64,000 bases of DNA from positions 45,098 through 109,097 of the forward strand of contig NZ_BNCJ01000003.1 of NCBI RefSeq assembly GCF_014656415.1, in the 5' to 3' direction. The translations under genes were made by a program, and so were the position numbers. The DNA comes from Seohaeicola zhoushanensis. GTDB lineage: Bacteria > Pseudomonadota > Alphaproteobacteria > Rhodobacterales > Rhodobacteraceae. Positions within the stretch are counted from its first letter, which is position 1, and every line of letters starts with the position of its first letter. Positions 24,193 through 35,329 of the stretch are shown here, piece by piece. The notes beneath the pieces are model-generated. The model saw only the letters and a program-made list of their open reading frames with translations. It was not told the origin of the DNA and made no database searches.

Positions 24193-25228
24193 CCTCTGCG
24201 GCTTCTTCGGCGATCCGGCGCTCGACCATGCGCCGGAACCGCATCGCCCCGGCATCGAGTCCGAGGTTCAGCGATGGTGTCTTCGGCGCCTTCATCCCCC
24301 GGTGCACGGCTTCCAGCACCTCCTTGTCCTCGTTGAAAGCCATCGTCGCGCCCTCGAACATCTGCTGGTTGATCGCCGCGTCATCGGCACGGGCGTTGCG
24401 GTGCTGGAACCAGAAATACATCGTGTGGTCATCGTCGACCGGGGTCATGAAATTGTAGGAGATGTTGAGGAAGGCATTGCTCGAGAGCGGCCGGTCGGCC
24501 CCGCCTTCGCCCGCAGGGGTATAGACCGACATGTTCACGGCGGTGGATGGCAGCCGGCATTCGTAATGCTGCTTGCGGTCGCAGTTGCCGGGATAGTTCA
24601 GGATCGGCTTGTAATAGGGCGGCGGAGGCTGGTCGAGGATCCAGCGCCAGACCGTGAGGCGGCCGTCCTCCTCGGTGATCTCGAGCGGGCGGTTGTCGGT
24701 TCCCGCGCCGCCGAAGGAGGTGACGTGCACCCAGGCCACGTGGCTCGGGTCGAGCAGGTTGTCGGTTACCCAGAGGTAATGGCAGGCGATATCGAGCGCG
24801 CCACGCCTGGTCTTGCCCCAGGTGGGATCGTCATAATGAGGAATGTCGATGATCAGGGCCGGATCCGCGCGATCGGCCTCGCCCATCCAGATCCAGACGA
24901 AGCCGTAACGCTCGGCCACCGGGTAGGCGGCGACACGGGCGCGGCGGGGCACGGCATCGGGCTGGGTCGGCGCGGCGACGCAGGTGCCGCTGCCATCGAA
25001 CGTCAGCCCGTGATAGCCGCAGACAACCCGGTCGCCTTCGAGCCGGCCCATCGAGAGCGGCAGCTTGCGGTGCGGGCAGGCGTCCTCGAGCGCGGCGACG
25101 GAGCCGTCCGAACGGCGGAAGAATACCAGGCCTTCGCCAAGGATCTTCAGCGGTTTCAATGTGTTGGAAATGTCCTCGCTGCGCGCGGCGACATACCAGG
25201 TATTGCGGATGAAGCCGTGCGACGCCAT
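24182..25228 (-). CDS. Rieske non-haem iron oxygenase, vanillate O-demethylase-like
   Basis: A 348-residue oxygenase alpha subunit. The Rieske 2Fe-2S ligands are C51-P-H53 (EDACPHRKLPLSMG) and C70-GY-H73 (VVCGYHGLTF). The mononuclear iron site is DNLLDPSHVAWVH, with H163 and H168; the third ligand should be a downstream Asp. Architecture and length match the VanA/toluenesulfonate methyl-monooxygenase group, which demethylates or hydroxylates aromatic acids with electrons from a separate reductase. No VanB-type reductase occurs in the window. It is divergent from the amidohydrolase gene across a palindromic site, pointing to a shared aromatic pathway. Confidence 0.9.
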   Translation of the reverse strand: MASHGFIRNTWYVAARSEDISNTLKPLKILGEGLVFFRRSDGSVAALEDACPHRKLPLSMGRLEGDRVVCGYHGLTFDGSGTCVAAPTQPDAVPRRARVAAYPVAERYGFVWIWMGEADRADPALIIDIPHYDDPTWGKTRRGALDIACHYLWVTDNLLDPSHVAWVHVTSFGGAGTDNRPLEITEEDGRLTVWRWILDQPPPPYYKPILNYPGNCDRKQHYECRLPSTAVNMSVYTPAGEGGADRPLSSNAFLNISYNFMTPVDDDHTMYFWFQHRNARADDAAINQQMFEGATMAFNEDKEVLEAVHRGMKAPKTPSLNLGLDAGAMRFRRMVERRIAEEAAEVTA

Positions 25229-25274
25229 GGGCCTGACCTTTGCTGGGAACGCTTGAGTCGATTATTAGCATATG

Positions 25275-25291
25275 CTTTAGTTCAACTAAAG
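25275..25291. promoter_or_regulatory. perfect palindrome in the Rieske/amidohydrolase divergent region
   Basis: CTTTAGTT and AACTAAAG are perfect 8-bp arms around a single C (25275-25291), in the AT-rich 89-bp gap between two divergent genes. It is a probable operator; the binding protein is unknown. Confidence 0.5.
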
Positions 25292-25317
25292 AAAGCATTG
25301 CTCTGAGGAACCGCGCC

Positions 25318-26295
25318 ATGCAACGCATTGACATGCACGCCCATTTCTACGGCGGCGGGCTGGTGGATTTCCTGCACGACCGCGCCGAACGGCCCTGCCT
25401 GCGCACCCGCGCCGACGGGGTCGAGGTGATGCTGGCCATGAACGGCGAGTTTCCCTTCACCCCTGCGCATCACGACGCGCAGGTGGGTCTGGCGCGGATG
25501 GCGGAGATCGGGTTGACGCGGCGGATGCTGACCTTTCCCGGCGCGCTCTGCGTCGACTCCCTGCCTGCCGGCGAGGTGGCGGCACCGATTACCGCCTTCA
25601 ACGACCACCTGGCTGGCTTGAAAGGAGATCGGCTCACCGGGCTGGCGGGGCTGCCCCTGGCCGACATGCAACTCGCAGCGCGTGAGCTGCGGCGGGTGCG
25701 CCGCGAGCTGCGGTTGCCGGGGGCGATCCTGCCTTCGGATTACTTCAACTCGATCGAGGACGCCCGGAAGCTGGCGCCGGTGCTGGAGGCGGCGAGCGAG
25801 GAAGGCTCCCTGCTGATGCTGCACCCGGGTCCGATGGCGGGCCAGTCTCCGGCCCCGCTTGCCCCCGATTTCCCGCAGTATCGCACCTCGGTGATCCAGT
25901 TGCAGGCGCAGGCGGCGCAGACGGCGCTGACCGTGGTGCTGGGCGGGTTGCTCGACCACTATCCGGGCATCCGCTTCCAGGTGGTTAATCTGGGCGGCAC
26001 CCTGCCCTTCGTCTTCGAGCGGCTGGAGGCCGTGGCGCGGCACCGCAACGCCGACCAGCCCTTCCCCACCGGTGCTCTGCGGCGCATCTGGTATGACTGT
26101 GCCTCGCTGGGGCCGCGGGCACTGGAAGCGGCGGTGGCGCTCTACGGGGCGGATCGGATCATGCTTGGGTCGGACTATCCGATCTTCCACGACGACCCCT
26201 GGGAGAACGCGCTGGCTCCGGCGCGGATTACCGAGGAAGAACGGGAACAGATCGCCTGGCGCACCGCGGCCAGCCTGCTGGATGGGCTGGAATAG
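25318..26295 (+). CDS. amidohydrolase family protein (ACMSD-like decarboxylase/hydrolase)
   Basis: A 325-residue TIM-barrel metalloenzyme of amidohydrolase family 2. The metal site starts with IDMHAHFYG (H7, H9), continues with SLLMLHPGP (His) and a later HY in GGLLDHYPG, and ends with the conserved Asp of MLGSDYPIFHDD. This family includes alpha-amino-beta-carboxymuconate-semialdehyde decarboxylase and 5-carboxyvanillate decarboxylase (LigW). Divergence from a VanA-like oxygenase supports a role in aromatic acid breakdown, either decarboxylation or ring-cleavage-product hydrolysis. TGAGGAA precedes the ATG at 25318. Confidence 0.85.
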   Translation: MQRIDMHAHFYGGGLVDFLHDRAERPCLRTRADGVEVMLAMNGEFPFTPAHHDAQVGLARMAEIGLTRRMLTFPGALCVDSLPAGEVAAPITAFNDHLAGLKGDRLTGLAGLPLADMQLAARELRRVRRELRLPGAILPSDYFNSIEDARKLAPVLEAASEEGSLLMLHPGPMAGQSPAPLAPDFPQYRTSVIQLQAQAAQTALTVVLGGLLDHYPGIRFQVVNLGGTLPFVFERLEAVARHRNADQPFPTGALRRIWYDCASLGPRALEAAVALYGADRIMLGSDYPIFHDDPWENALAPARITEEEREQIAWRTAASLLDGLE

Positions 26296-26331
26296 CGGGA
26301 CGGCCAAACGCGCCTCGTCTGGGCATGAGTG

Positions 26332-26352
26332 CTGCGCCATCAACAGGCGCAG
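26332..26352 (+). terminator. possible terminator hairpin after the amidohydrolase gene
   Basis: CTGCGCC (26332-26338) and GGCGCAG (26346-26352) form a 7-bp stem with a 7-nt loop in the gap between two convergent genes. There is no T-run. Confidence 0.4.
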
Positions 26353-26418
26353 AATACCCCGTTAATCGGTTCGCACGGACCGGCGACGCTTGGACAGCAA
26401 GACGCCGCTTTTTATGTC

Positions 26419-27288
26419 CTATCTCTCGGCCACGGCCTCTGGCCGCATCGCAACGCGTCCCGGCCTCGAAAAGCCCGCCTTCCCAGACTTCTCGACGCTG
26501 CTGTCCAGCGTCGCGTTCAGCTCGGCTCCGAAGAGGATGACCAGCGCCGAGATCCACAGCCACGTCAACAGGGCGATTGCCCCGCCCAGCGTGCCGAAGG
26601 TCTCGTTGTAATCGGCGAAGTTGGCCGCGTAGATGCCGAAGGCAAGCGTTCCGGCGACCCAAAGCACCGTGGCCAGAATCGCGCCGGGCGTGATCCAGCG
26701 CACCCGCGGGTTCCGATGCCGGAGCGACAGGCGGTAGAGCAACGAGATCGCCAGCGTGACGATCCCCGCGACCAGCGGCCAGGCCACGAAATGCACGTAG
26801 TCGGGCAGTTCCGCCTCTGAGGTCAGAACGGAAGTGATGCTGAGGATGCCAACACTCAGCAGCAGCGCGGCGATCAGGAAGGCTGTCATGCCGATCTGGA
26901 AGGCATAACGAGCGATGAACCCACGGTCGTCGACCTCGTCATAGGCGACATGGATGCCTTCGATCAAAGCACCGACTGCAGAGGAGGCGGAGTAGAGCGA
27001 CACAGCCAAGCCGCCGATGAAGGCAAGCGTCAAGCCGCCCTCGCGCGATCCGGCCAGTTTCGTGGCCTGGTTGATGATGATGTCGCTGACCGCAGGCGAC
27101 AGCATGTCGGACGCCGCGCTCAGTGCATCGACGAAGGACTGCGGCTCGACGATCAAGCCGGCGAGTCCCACGGCGGCGGCGAGGCCGGGAAAAACCGACA
27201 GCAGGCCATAGAATGCGATCCCGGCGGCGACGACCGGCAAACGGTCGCTGGATACCTCTTCCCACAGGCGCTTGAGAAATTTGAACAT
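26419..27288 (-). CDS. YihY/virulence factor BrkB family membrane protein
   Basis: A 289-residue inner-membrane protein of the YihY/BrkB family, formerly misnamed ribonuclease BN. Family landmarks are the N-terminal LPVVAAGIAFYGLLSVFPGLAAAVGL (residues 17-42), then GGLTLAFIGGLAVSLYSASSAVGALI, and the C-terminal NETFGTLGGAIALLTWLWISALVILFGAELNA. About six membrane segments are visible. Its function is unestablished; members have been linked to envelope and stress phenotypes. AGAGGGG precedes the ATG. It has its own exact EcfG-type promoter about 27 bp upstream, so it should belong to the general stress regulon. Confidence 0.88.
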   Translation of the reverse strand: MFKFLKRLWEEVSSDRLPVVAAGIAFYGLLSVFPGLAAAVGLAGLIVEPQSFVDALSAASDMLSPAVSDIIINQATKLAGSREGGLTLAFIGGLAVSLYSASSAVGALIEGIHVAYDEVDDRGFIARYAFQIGMTAFLIAALLLSVGILSITSVLTSEAELPDYVHFVAWPLVAGIVTLAISLLYRLSLRHRNPRVRWITPGAILATVLWVAGTLAFGIYAANFADYNETFGTLGGAIALLTWLWISALVILFGAELNATLDSSVEKSGKAGFSRPGRVAMRPEAVAER

Positions 27289-27314
27289 GTTTGCCCCTCT
27301 TGATCCAAGAGAGG

Positions 27315-27339
27315 AACGTTTACTGCACCGGTCAGTTCC
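27315..27339 (-). promoter_or_regulatory. EcfG-type general stress promoter for the YihY/BrkB gene
   Basis: On the minus strand GGAAC (27339-27335), 16 bp of spacer and CGTT (27318-27315) match the alphaproteobacterial EcfG (sigma-EcfG) consensus GGAAC-N16/17-CGTT exactly. The element sits 27 bp before the YihY/BrkB start, leaving room for a short leader with the visible ribosome site. Confidence 0.8.
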
Positions 27340-27478
27340 GGCCCTCTGCCTTTCGGCCAGGGCAAAAGCGGGCGACGGCCGCGTTTACTGACATCGGAGC
27401 CTCTCCTATCGGGCCACTCCAAGCTCCCATCCCCGGGGCGGAGCGATCCTTATTCGTCCTTTTGGCGCACCCTGCCCT

Positions 27479-29380
27479 TCAGGCCATCGCCGAACTGGGC
27501 ATTGCCGGCTGCGACAGCAAGGAGACGAGCACGCCGCTGATCTCGCCGTAGATGAAGGGCTTTTCCACCTTGGTCACGAAGTTCATGCCCTCTGGCAGAT
27601 GTTCCCGACCGTAGCCACTGGCGAAGCAGAAGGGTATGCGGCGGTTCAGCAACTCCTCGGCAATGGCATCGACCCGCTCGCCGCCCAGGTTGCCATCCAG
27701 GACAACCGCATCGGGGGCGGTCTCCTTGATCATGTTCATGGCCTCCGAGACATTGCCCGCGATCCCGACAACCTCGCCACCGACGCCCTCGATCTCGCCT
27801 GCCACGTCCAGCGCGATGATCGGCTCGTCCTCGATCACCAAGATCCGCGCGCCATCGAGCGTCGGCGTTTCGACCACCTTGTCCTGGGTGATCGCCTCTT
27901 CCCCCCGCTGTTCGGGCGCGGTGTGAGAGTTGGCGGCAGGTGCGCCCGTGGCGAAATGGTCCGCTTCTGAACTCGGCGCGGTTTCCGAACGGTTCCCGAG
28001 AGCCACGCTGATGGTCCAGACGACCCCCTCGGGTCGCCAGTCCACGCTGGCGCCACCGCCCTCGCCCGAACCGCCCCGGATCAGCGTTGATCCGAAGCCG
28101 CAGCGATCCGGCGCAGCGACACGCGGGCCACCGGTTTCCGACCATGTCAGCACGACCGAGCTGCCCTCGATCCGCCACGCGATTGCCACCCGGCCCTGGG
28201 GGGTCGAGAGCGCCCCGTATTTCACCGCGTTTGTGCCGAGTTCGTGCAGGGCGAGCGCGAGGCGCAGGGCCGCCGCGGGCGGCAGCCGCACCGGGGGCCC
28301 GGATATCGACAGGTGATCGCCAAGCCCGCGCTGCTCGACCTGCTCGGCCACCAGATCGCGCAGCTCGGCGCTGGTCCAGCTTTCGGCGCTCAGGATGGCA
28401 TGGGCACTGGCCAGCGACTTCAGCCTGCCACCGAAGGCCTCGGAAAACTCCTTGGGATCGGCGGTCTGGCGCAGCGTCTGACGGGCAATTGCCTGGACAT
28501 TGGCCAGCGTGTTCTTCACCCGGTGGTCCAGCTCGCCGATCAGAGTGGATCGGATCTCCTCGGCCCGGCGGCGTTCGGTGATGTCGTGGAGTTGCAGCGT
28601 CACGCTGTGGGGGACGCCCGGTTGCCCGGTGATGACCGAGACGTAGCATTCGCATTCCAGGACCGAGCCGTCGCCATGCCTGGCCGACAGCACCAGCGAA
28701 CGGCGGCTGGATTCGGCGCTCGCATCGACTTCGGCGACAAAGGCCGTCAGGGCATCGGCGGAACCCGGCATCAGCCAGCCACAACTGTCGATCCTGCGGC
28801 CCTCGATTTCGCGGGCCTGCCGGCCGAACATCCGCTCGGCCCCCGGCGTCCATTCGCGCACGACGAGGCCGCAGTCCAGTTCGACCACGCCCAGCGGAGA
28901 GTTGTCGCGATGCGCCTTTACCCGCGCCAGCGCTCCGGCCAGTTCCCGCGAAACGCGTGTCATGCGGTCGCGCTGCTCGGCCAGTTCCTGGGCCTGCAAT
29001 CCCAGTTCAAAAAACACCTGCGCCTTGGACTTCAGGATCATCGGGTCGATCGGCTTGGTGATATAGTCGACCGCCCCCGCCTCGTATCCGCGGAAGACCC
29101 GGCGTTCGTCGAAATCGGCCGCTGTCAGGAAGATGATCGGTATCTTTCGCGTCCGCGCCGAGCCGCGCATCAGCTCGGCGAGATCGTATCCATCCATCTC
29201 GGGCATCTGCACGTCGAGCAGCGCCAGCGCATATTGATGCGAAAGCATCTTCTCCAGCGCCTCCGCCCCCGACCGTGCGCGGTGCAGTTCCAGCCCTTCA
29301 CGCGCCAGAAGCGCCTCGAGGGCGTTGAGATTGTCGACCAGGTCGTCGACCAGGAGAAACCGGACGGGTTCAGATGGCAC
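27479..29380 (-). CDS. REC-PAS-HWE histidine kinase-REC hybrid sensor protein
   Basis: A 633-residue signalling protein. Residues 5-125 are a receiver (LLDVQMPEMDG, D56; ITKP). Residues 150-270 are a PAS domain (NSPLGVVELDCGLVVREWTPGAERMFG). The kinase core is of HWE/HisKA_2 type: LDHRVKN with H286, then HELGTNAVKYGAL (379-391). A C-terminal receiver spans 512-620 (D562 in VVLDGNL) and has the FCFASGY motif (584-590), resembling the FAT GUY receivers paired with HWE kinases. HWE kinases are the known inputs to PhyR-EcfG stress signalling. The GTG at 29380 follows GAGGAGGAA. It overlaps CheR by 11 bp and is the last gene of the operon. Confidence 0.9.
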   Translation of the reverse strand: MPSEPVRFLLVDDLVDNLNALEALLAREGLELHRARSGAEALEKMLSHQYALALLDVQMPEMDGYDLAELMRGSARTRKIPIIFLTAADFDERRVFRGYEAGAVDYITKPIDPMILKSKAQVFFELGLQAQELAEQRDRMTRVSRELAGALARVKAHRDNSPLGVVELDCGLVVREWTPGAERMFGRQAREIEGRRIDSCGWLMPGSADALTAFVAEVDASAESSRRSLVLSARHGDGSVLECECYVSVITGQPGVPHSVTLQLHDITERRRAEEIRSTLIGELDHRVKNTLANVQAIARQTLRQTADPKEFSEAFGGRLKSLASAHAILSAESWTSAELRDLVAEQVEQRGLGDHLSISGPPVRLPPAAALRLALALHELGTNAVKYGALSTPQGRVAIAWRIEGSSVVLTWSETGGPRVAAPDRCGFGSTLIRGGSGEGGGASVDWRPEGVVWTISVALGNRSETAPSSEADHFATGAPAANSHTAPEQRGEEAITQDKVVETPTLDGARILVIEDEPIIALDVAGEIEGVGGEVVGIAGNVSEAMNMIKETAPDAVVLDGNLGGERVDAIAEELLNRRIPFCFASGYGREHLPEGMNFVTKVEKPFIYGEISGVLVSLLSQPAMPSSAMA

Positions 29381-30238
29381 GGAGTTCCTCCTCTCTCGCC
29401 TTGTAGCTGGCGATGCGCTTCCAGATGCGCTGCCCTTCGTGGAAAGGGCCGAATTCGTTCGAATGGTTCGAGAACCGCAGCGTCTCGTGCGAGCCGAGGC
29501 CCAGGAAGCCACCATGGATCAGCGAGTCGCGGAACAGGCCTATGGCGCGGTTCTGCAGGTCCTGGTCGAAGTAGATCAGCACGTTGCGGCAGGAAATCAG
29601 GTGCATCTCCGAGAACACGGCATCGGTCGCGAGGCTGTGCTCGGCGAATACCATGTTGGACCGCAACGACCGGTCGAATGCAACCCTTTCATAAGCGGCG
29701 GTGTAATGGTCCGACAGCGGCGTACGGGCACCAGTCTTCTGGTGGTTCGCGGTGAACTTGGCCATACGCTCGATCGGGTAGACGCCGGCCTCGGCGCGGG
29801 CCAGGGCACGGCGGTTGATCTCGGTGGCATAGAACATGGTGCGGTCGAAGAGCCCCTCCTCGCGGAAGAGGATGGCCATCGAGTAAAGTTCCTGGCCCTC
29901 GCTGCAGCCCGCCACCCAGACCTTGAGCCGGGGAAAGGTCCGCAGGTAGGGAATGACCTGCGACCGCAGCACGGCGAAATAGCCCGGATCGCGGAACATC
30001 TCGCTGACCTGAACGGTCATGCCGTCGATCACATCGGGCAGCAGGCTCGGGTCGTGCAGGATGCGACCCTGCGCCTCGGACAGCGTCGCGCAGCCCAGCC
30101 GCTCGCAGACAAGCTGCGCCCGCCGGACCAGCGACGAGCGGGAATAGGACCGGAAGTCGTAGTGGTAGCGACGGTGGAGCGCCTCGAGAAAGAGGTCGAG
30201 TTCGATCCGGTGAGAGGAGGCGCTGTGCAATTCTTCGG

Positions 30239-30242
<4 letters not shown>
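29370..30242 (-). CDS. CheR-type protein-glutamate O-methyltransferase
   Basis: A 290-residue SAM-dependent methyltransferase. The N-terminal CheR helical domain (LFLEALHRRYHYDFRSYSRSSLVRR) precedes the catalytic domain with the SAM site VWVAGCSEGQELYSMAILF, FYATEINRRALARAEAGVYP, and the MHLISCRNVLIYFD motif. CheR enzymes methylate chemoreceptor glutamates, but no chemoreceptor, CheB or CheW occurs here. Fusion or linkage of CheR to hybrid kinases is seen in stress and biofilm pathways. The GTG at 30242 overlaps the upstream kinase stop (GTGA), so the two are translationally coupled. Confidence 0.9.
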
Positions 30243-33337
<3,095 letters not shown>

Positions 33338-33374
33338 TCCATAACCCCCGGAGATGCTAACCCTGGTGGTTCAG

Positions 33375-33399
33375 AACGTTCCCCGGCACGATCGGTTCC
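33375..33399 (-). promoter_or_regulatory. EcfG-type general stress promoter for the kinase-CheR-kinase operon
   Basis: On the minus strand GGAAC (33399-33395), exactly 16 bp, then CGTT (33378-33375). This is the same geometry as the element before the YihY/BrkB gene and lies 38 bp upstream of the hybrid kinase start. Confidence 0.8.
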
Positions 33400-33597
33400 C
33401 TGAATTGATCATTTTTCTTGCGAATGTTCCGCGGCTGCGGCGCGTGGCAGAGGGAAGTTGCCAAATTCCATGGCAACGCCGGCAGCCCTGTCGCACCCAG
33501 ACAGGCCAGGTTTCCAGGGCCCGCGGGAAGGCGGGCCAACTGCGAAATCAGGACTTTCCAAACCGGGCGCGCCTTCGGTTCCACCGCAACGGCAACA
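33400..33597. other. non-coding gap, nothing further recognised
   Basis: The gap from 33338 to 33647 (310 bp) holds the EcfG promoter at one end and a terminator hairpin at the other. In between I see no supported gene, RNA or repeat. Confidence 0.6.
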
Positions 33598-33617
33598 GGC
33601 GGGGAAGACTCCCCGCC
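33598..33617 (-). terminator. terminator hairpin of the long transporter/hydrolase operon
   Basis: GGCGGGGA (33598-33605) and TCCCCGCC (33610-33617) pair over 8 bp with a 4-nt loop, 30 bp past the M20 gene stop on the minus strand. It lacks a T-run. Confidence 0.55.
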
Positions 33618-33647
33618 AAATCCGTTTCGCCCCTGCAGGCAGTCGAC

Positions 33648-34823
33648 CTAGGCCTGGCCCTGGGGCAGCCGCTGGCGGACCAGCGTCGTCCAGTAGGAGC
33701 AGCCCCAGGTGATGACGTCGTCGTTGAAGTCGTATTCGGGGTGGTGCAGCCCGGCCGAGGGGCCGTTGCCGACATTGATCATCGCGCCGGGCACCTCGTT
33801 GAGCATGAAGGAGAAATCCTCTCCGCCCAGGGTTGGCGGCATGTCGAGCAGCACGTTGTCGGTGCCCGCCACCTCTTGCGCGGCCTGCGCGGCGAGGGCG
33901 GTTTCGCGTTCGTGGTTGACCGTCACCGGGTAATGGCGGACATAGTCGAGTTTGCCCTCGGCGCCGAAGGCGGCCGCGATATTGGCGACCATGGTGCCGA
34001 GGCGCTCCTCGATCATGTCGCGCACCTCTTCGCGCAGGGTGCGCACGGTGCCGGTCATGGTGAGATCCTGCGGGATCACGTTGAAGGCATTGCCCGCCTG
34101 GATGGTGCAGAGCGAGATCACCGCGCTGTCGATCGGGTCCATGTTGCGCGAGGTCAGCGTCTGGACCGCCTGGAGCAGCGCCGCGGCGATCGGCAGCGGG
34201 TCGATGGTCTGCTCGGGGCGGGCGGCGTGGCCGCCGCGGCCGGTGATGGTGATCCTGACCTCGTCGACCGAACCCATGATCGCGCCCGAGTTGATGGTGA
34301 ACTGGCCGACCGGAAGGTTCGGGCGGTTGTGCATCCCGTAGACCTCGTCGCAGGGCCACCGTTTGAACAGGCCGTCCTCGATCATGGCGCGGGCCCCTGC
34401 CCCGCCTTCTTCGGCGGGCTGGAAGATCACGATGACGGTGCCGTCGAAGGCGCGGCTTTCGGCCAGGTGGCGCGCGGCGCCCAGCAGCATGGTGGTGTGG
34501 CCGTCATGGCCGCAGGCGTGCATCTTGCCCGGCACCTGCGAGGCATAGGGCTTGCCGGTCGCTTCCAGGATCGGCAGCGCGTCCATGTCCGAGCGCAGGC
34601 CGATGGTGCGGCCCGAGATGTTGGTCTGGCCCCGGATGACGCCGACGACGCCGGTGCGGCCGATCCCTTCGTGGACCTCGTCGACGCCGGCGGCGCGGAG
34701 TGCCTCGGCGACGCGGCCGGCGGTGCGCTCGACGTCATAGAGCAGTTCGGGGTTCATGTGCAGATCGTGGCGGAAGGCAGTCAGATCCGCGATCTGCCCG
34801 GCGACCCAGTTCTCGACGGCCAT
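33648..34823 (-). CDS. M20D family amidohydrolase (hippurate hydrolase/IAA-amino acid hydrolase-like)
   Basis: A 391-residue metallohydrolase of the M20D group, which removes acyl groups from N-acyl amino acids. Metal and catalytic motifs are LRSDMDALPI (Asp), MHACGHDGHTTMLLGAA (His/Cys ligands), FQPAEEGGAGARAMIEDG (catalytic Glu pair), the YGMHNRPNLPVG segment, and TLGGEDFSFML near the end. It starts 3 bp after the ATC-hydrolase-family gene and is the last gene of the long minus-strand operon. In that context it could cleave an N-acyl or N-carbamoyl amino acid formed by the preceding enzyme; hydrolases proven on N-carbamoyl cysteine are usually of a different M20 branch. Confidence 0.9.
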   Translation of the reverse strand: MAVENWVAGQIADLTAFRHDLHMNPELLYDVERTAGRVAEALRAAGVDEVHEGIGRTGVVGVIRGQTNISGRTIGLRSDMDALPILEATGKPYASQVPGKMHACGHDGHTTMLLGAARHLAESRAFDGTVIVIFQPAEEGGAGARAMIEDGLFKRWPCDEVYGMHNRPNLPVGQFTINSGAIMGSVDEVRITITGRGGHAARPEQTIDPLPIAAALLQAVQTLTSRNMDPIDSAVISLCTIQAGNAFNVIPQDLTMTGTVRTLREEVRDMIEERLGTMVANIAAAFGAEGKLDYVRHYPVTVNHERETALAAQAAQEVAGTDNVLLDMPPTLGGEDFSFMLNEVPGAMINVGNGPSAGLHHPEYDFNDDVITWGCSYWTTLVRQRLPQGQA

Positions 34824-34826
34824 GGA

Positions 34827-35318
34827 TCAGGCCTCCTTCTTCATGCGGTAGCGGAAATCGCAGTGGCTGGCGCCCTTCATGATGGTCTGCGTCCGGGTCA
34901 TCTCGATCGCCGGATTGTAACCGATGCAGAAGTCGCCATCGCGGTTGCAGGACAGCAGGTGGCCGATGTCGCCCAGGCCCATCTCGCGATACATCTCGGC
35001 ATAGCGGCACTTGACGACGTTGAAGTCCATCTTCTCCTCGGACATCTCGACCGGCTCGATGCGCAGGGCGTCCTCGCGGGTCCAGGCGGGCTGGATCGCG
35101 GCGAAATCGGTCAGGTCGGGCGCGCGGCCAAGCTGTTCGGCCAGCATCTTGCCCTGTTCGATCGCCGATTTGGAGCAGGCGGCGCCGATCACCGCCTCGG
35201 CCTCTTCGCGGCCCGAGCGTTCGGTGATCACGTCGAGGACGTGCTTGAGCATCATCGCCTCGATCCTGCGGCGCAGCAGGATCGGAATGTCGTTCAGGTC
35301 CATCTTGGCGTCGGTCAT
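34827..35318 (-). CDS. L-2-amino-thiazoline-4-carboxylic acid (ATC) hydrolase family protein
   Basis: A 163-residue protein with the features of the ATC hydrolase family: DFNVVKCRYAEMYREMG followed by GHLLSCNRDGDFCIGYNP and IMKGASHCDFRYR at the C-terminus. The conserved Cys and His residues in CNRDGDFCIGYN and SHCDFRY are probably catalytic or metal-binding. The founding enzyme opens the thiazoline ring of ATC to give N-carbamoyl-L-cysteine; most family members are untested and may act on other substrates. The ATG at 35318 follows GGAG; an in-frame TTG lies upstream. It sits between an FAD oxidoreductase and the M20D hydrolase in one operon. Confidence 0.82.
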   Translation of the reverse strand: MTDAKMDLNDIPILLRRRIEAMMLKHVLDVITERSGREEAEAVIGAACSKSAIEQGKMLAEQLGRAPDLTDFAAIQPAWTREDALRIEPVEMSEEKMDFNVVKCRYAEMYREMGLGDIGHLLSCNRDGDFCIGYNPAIEMTRTQTIMKGASHCDFRYRMKKEA

Positions 35319-35329
35319 GGCGGTCTCCG

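Noticed and set aside
27313-27337. EcfG promoter on the plus strand at the YihY site
   Set aside because: The element is partly symmetric, but the plus-strand version reads AGTT at N16 instead of CGTT and faces away from any plus-strand gene.
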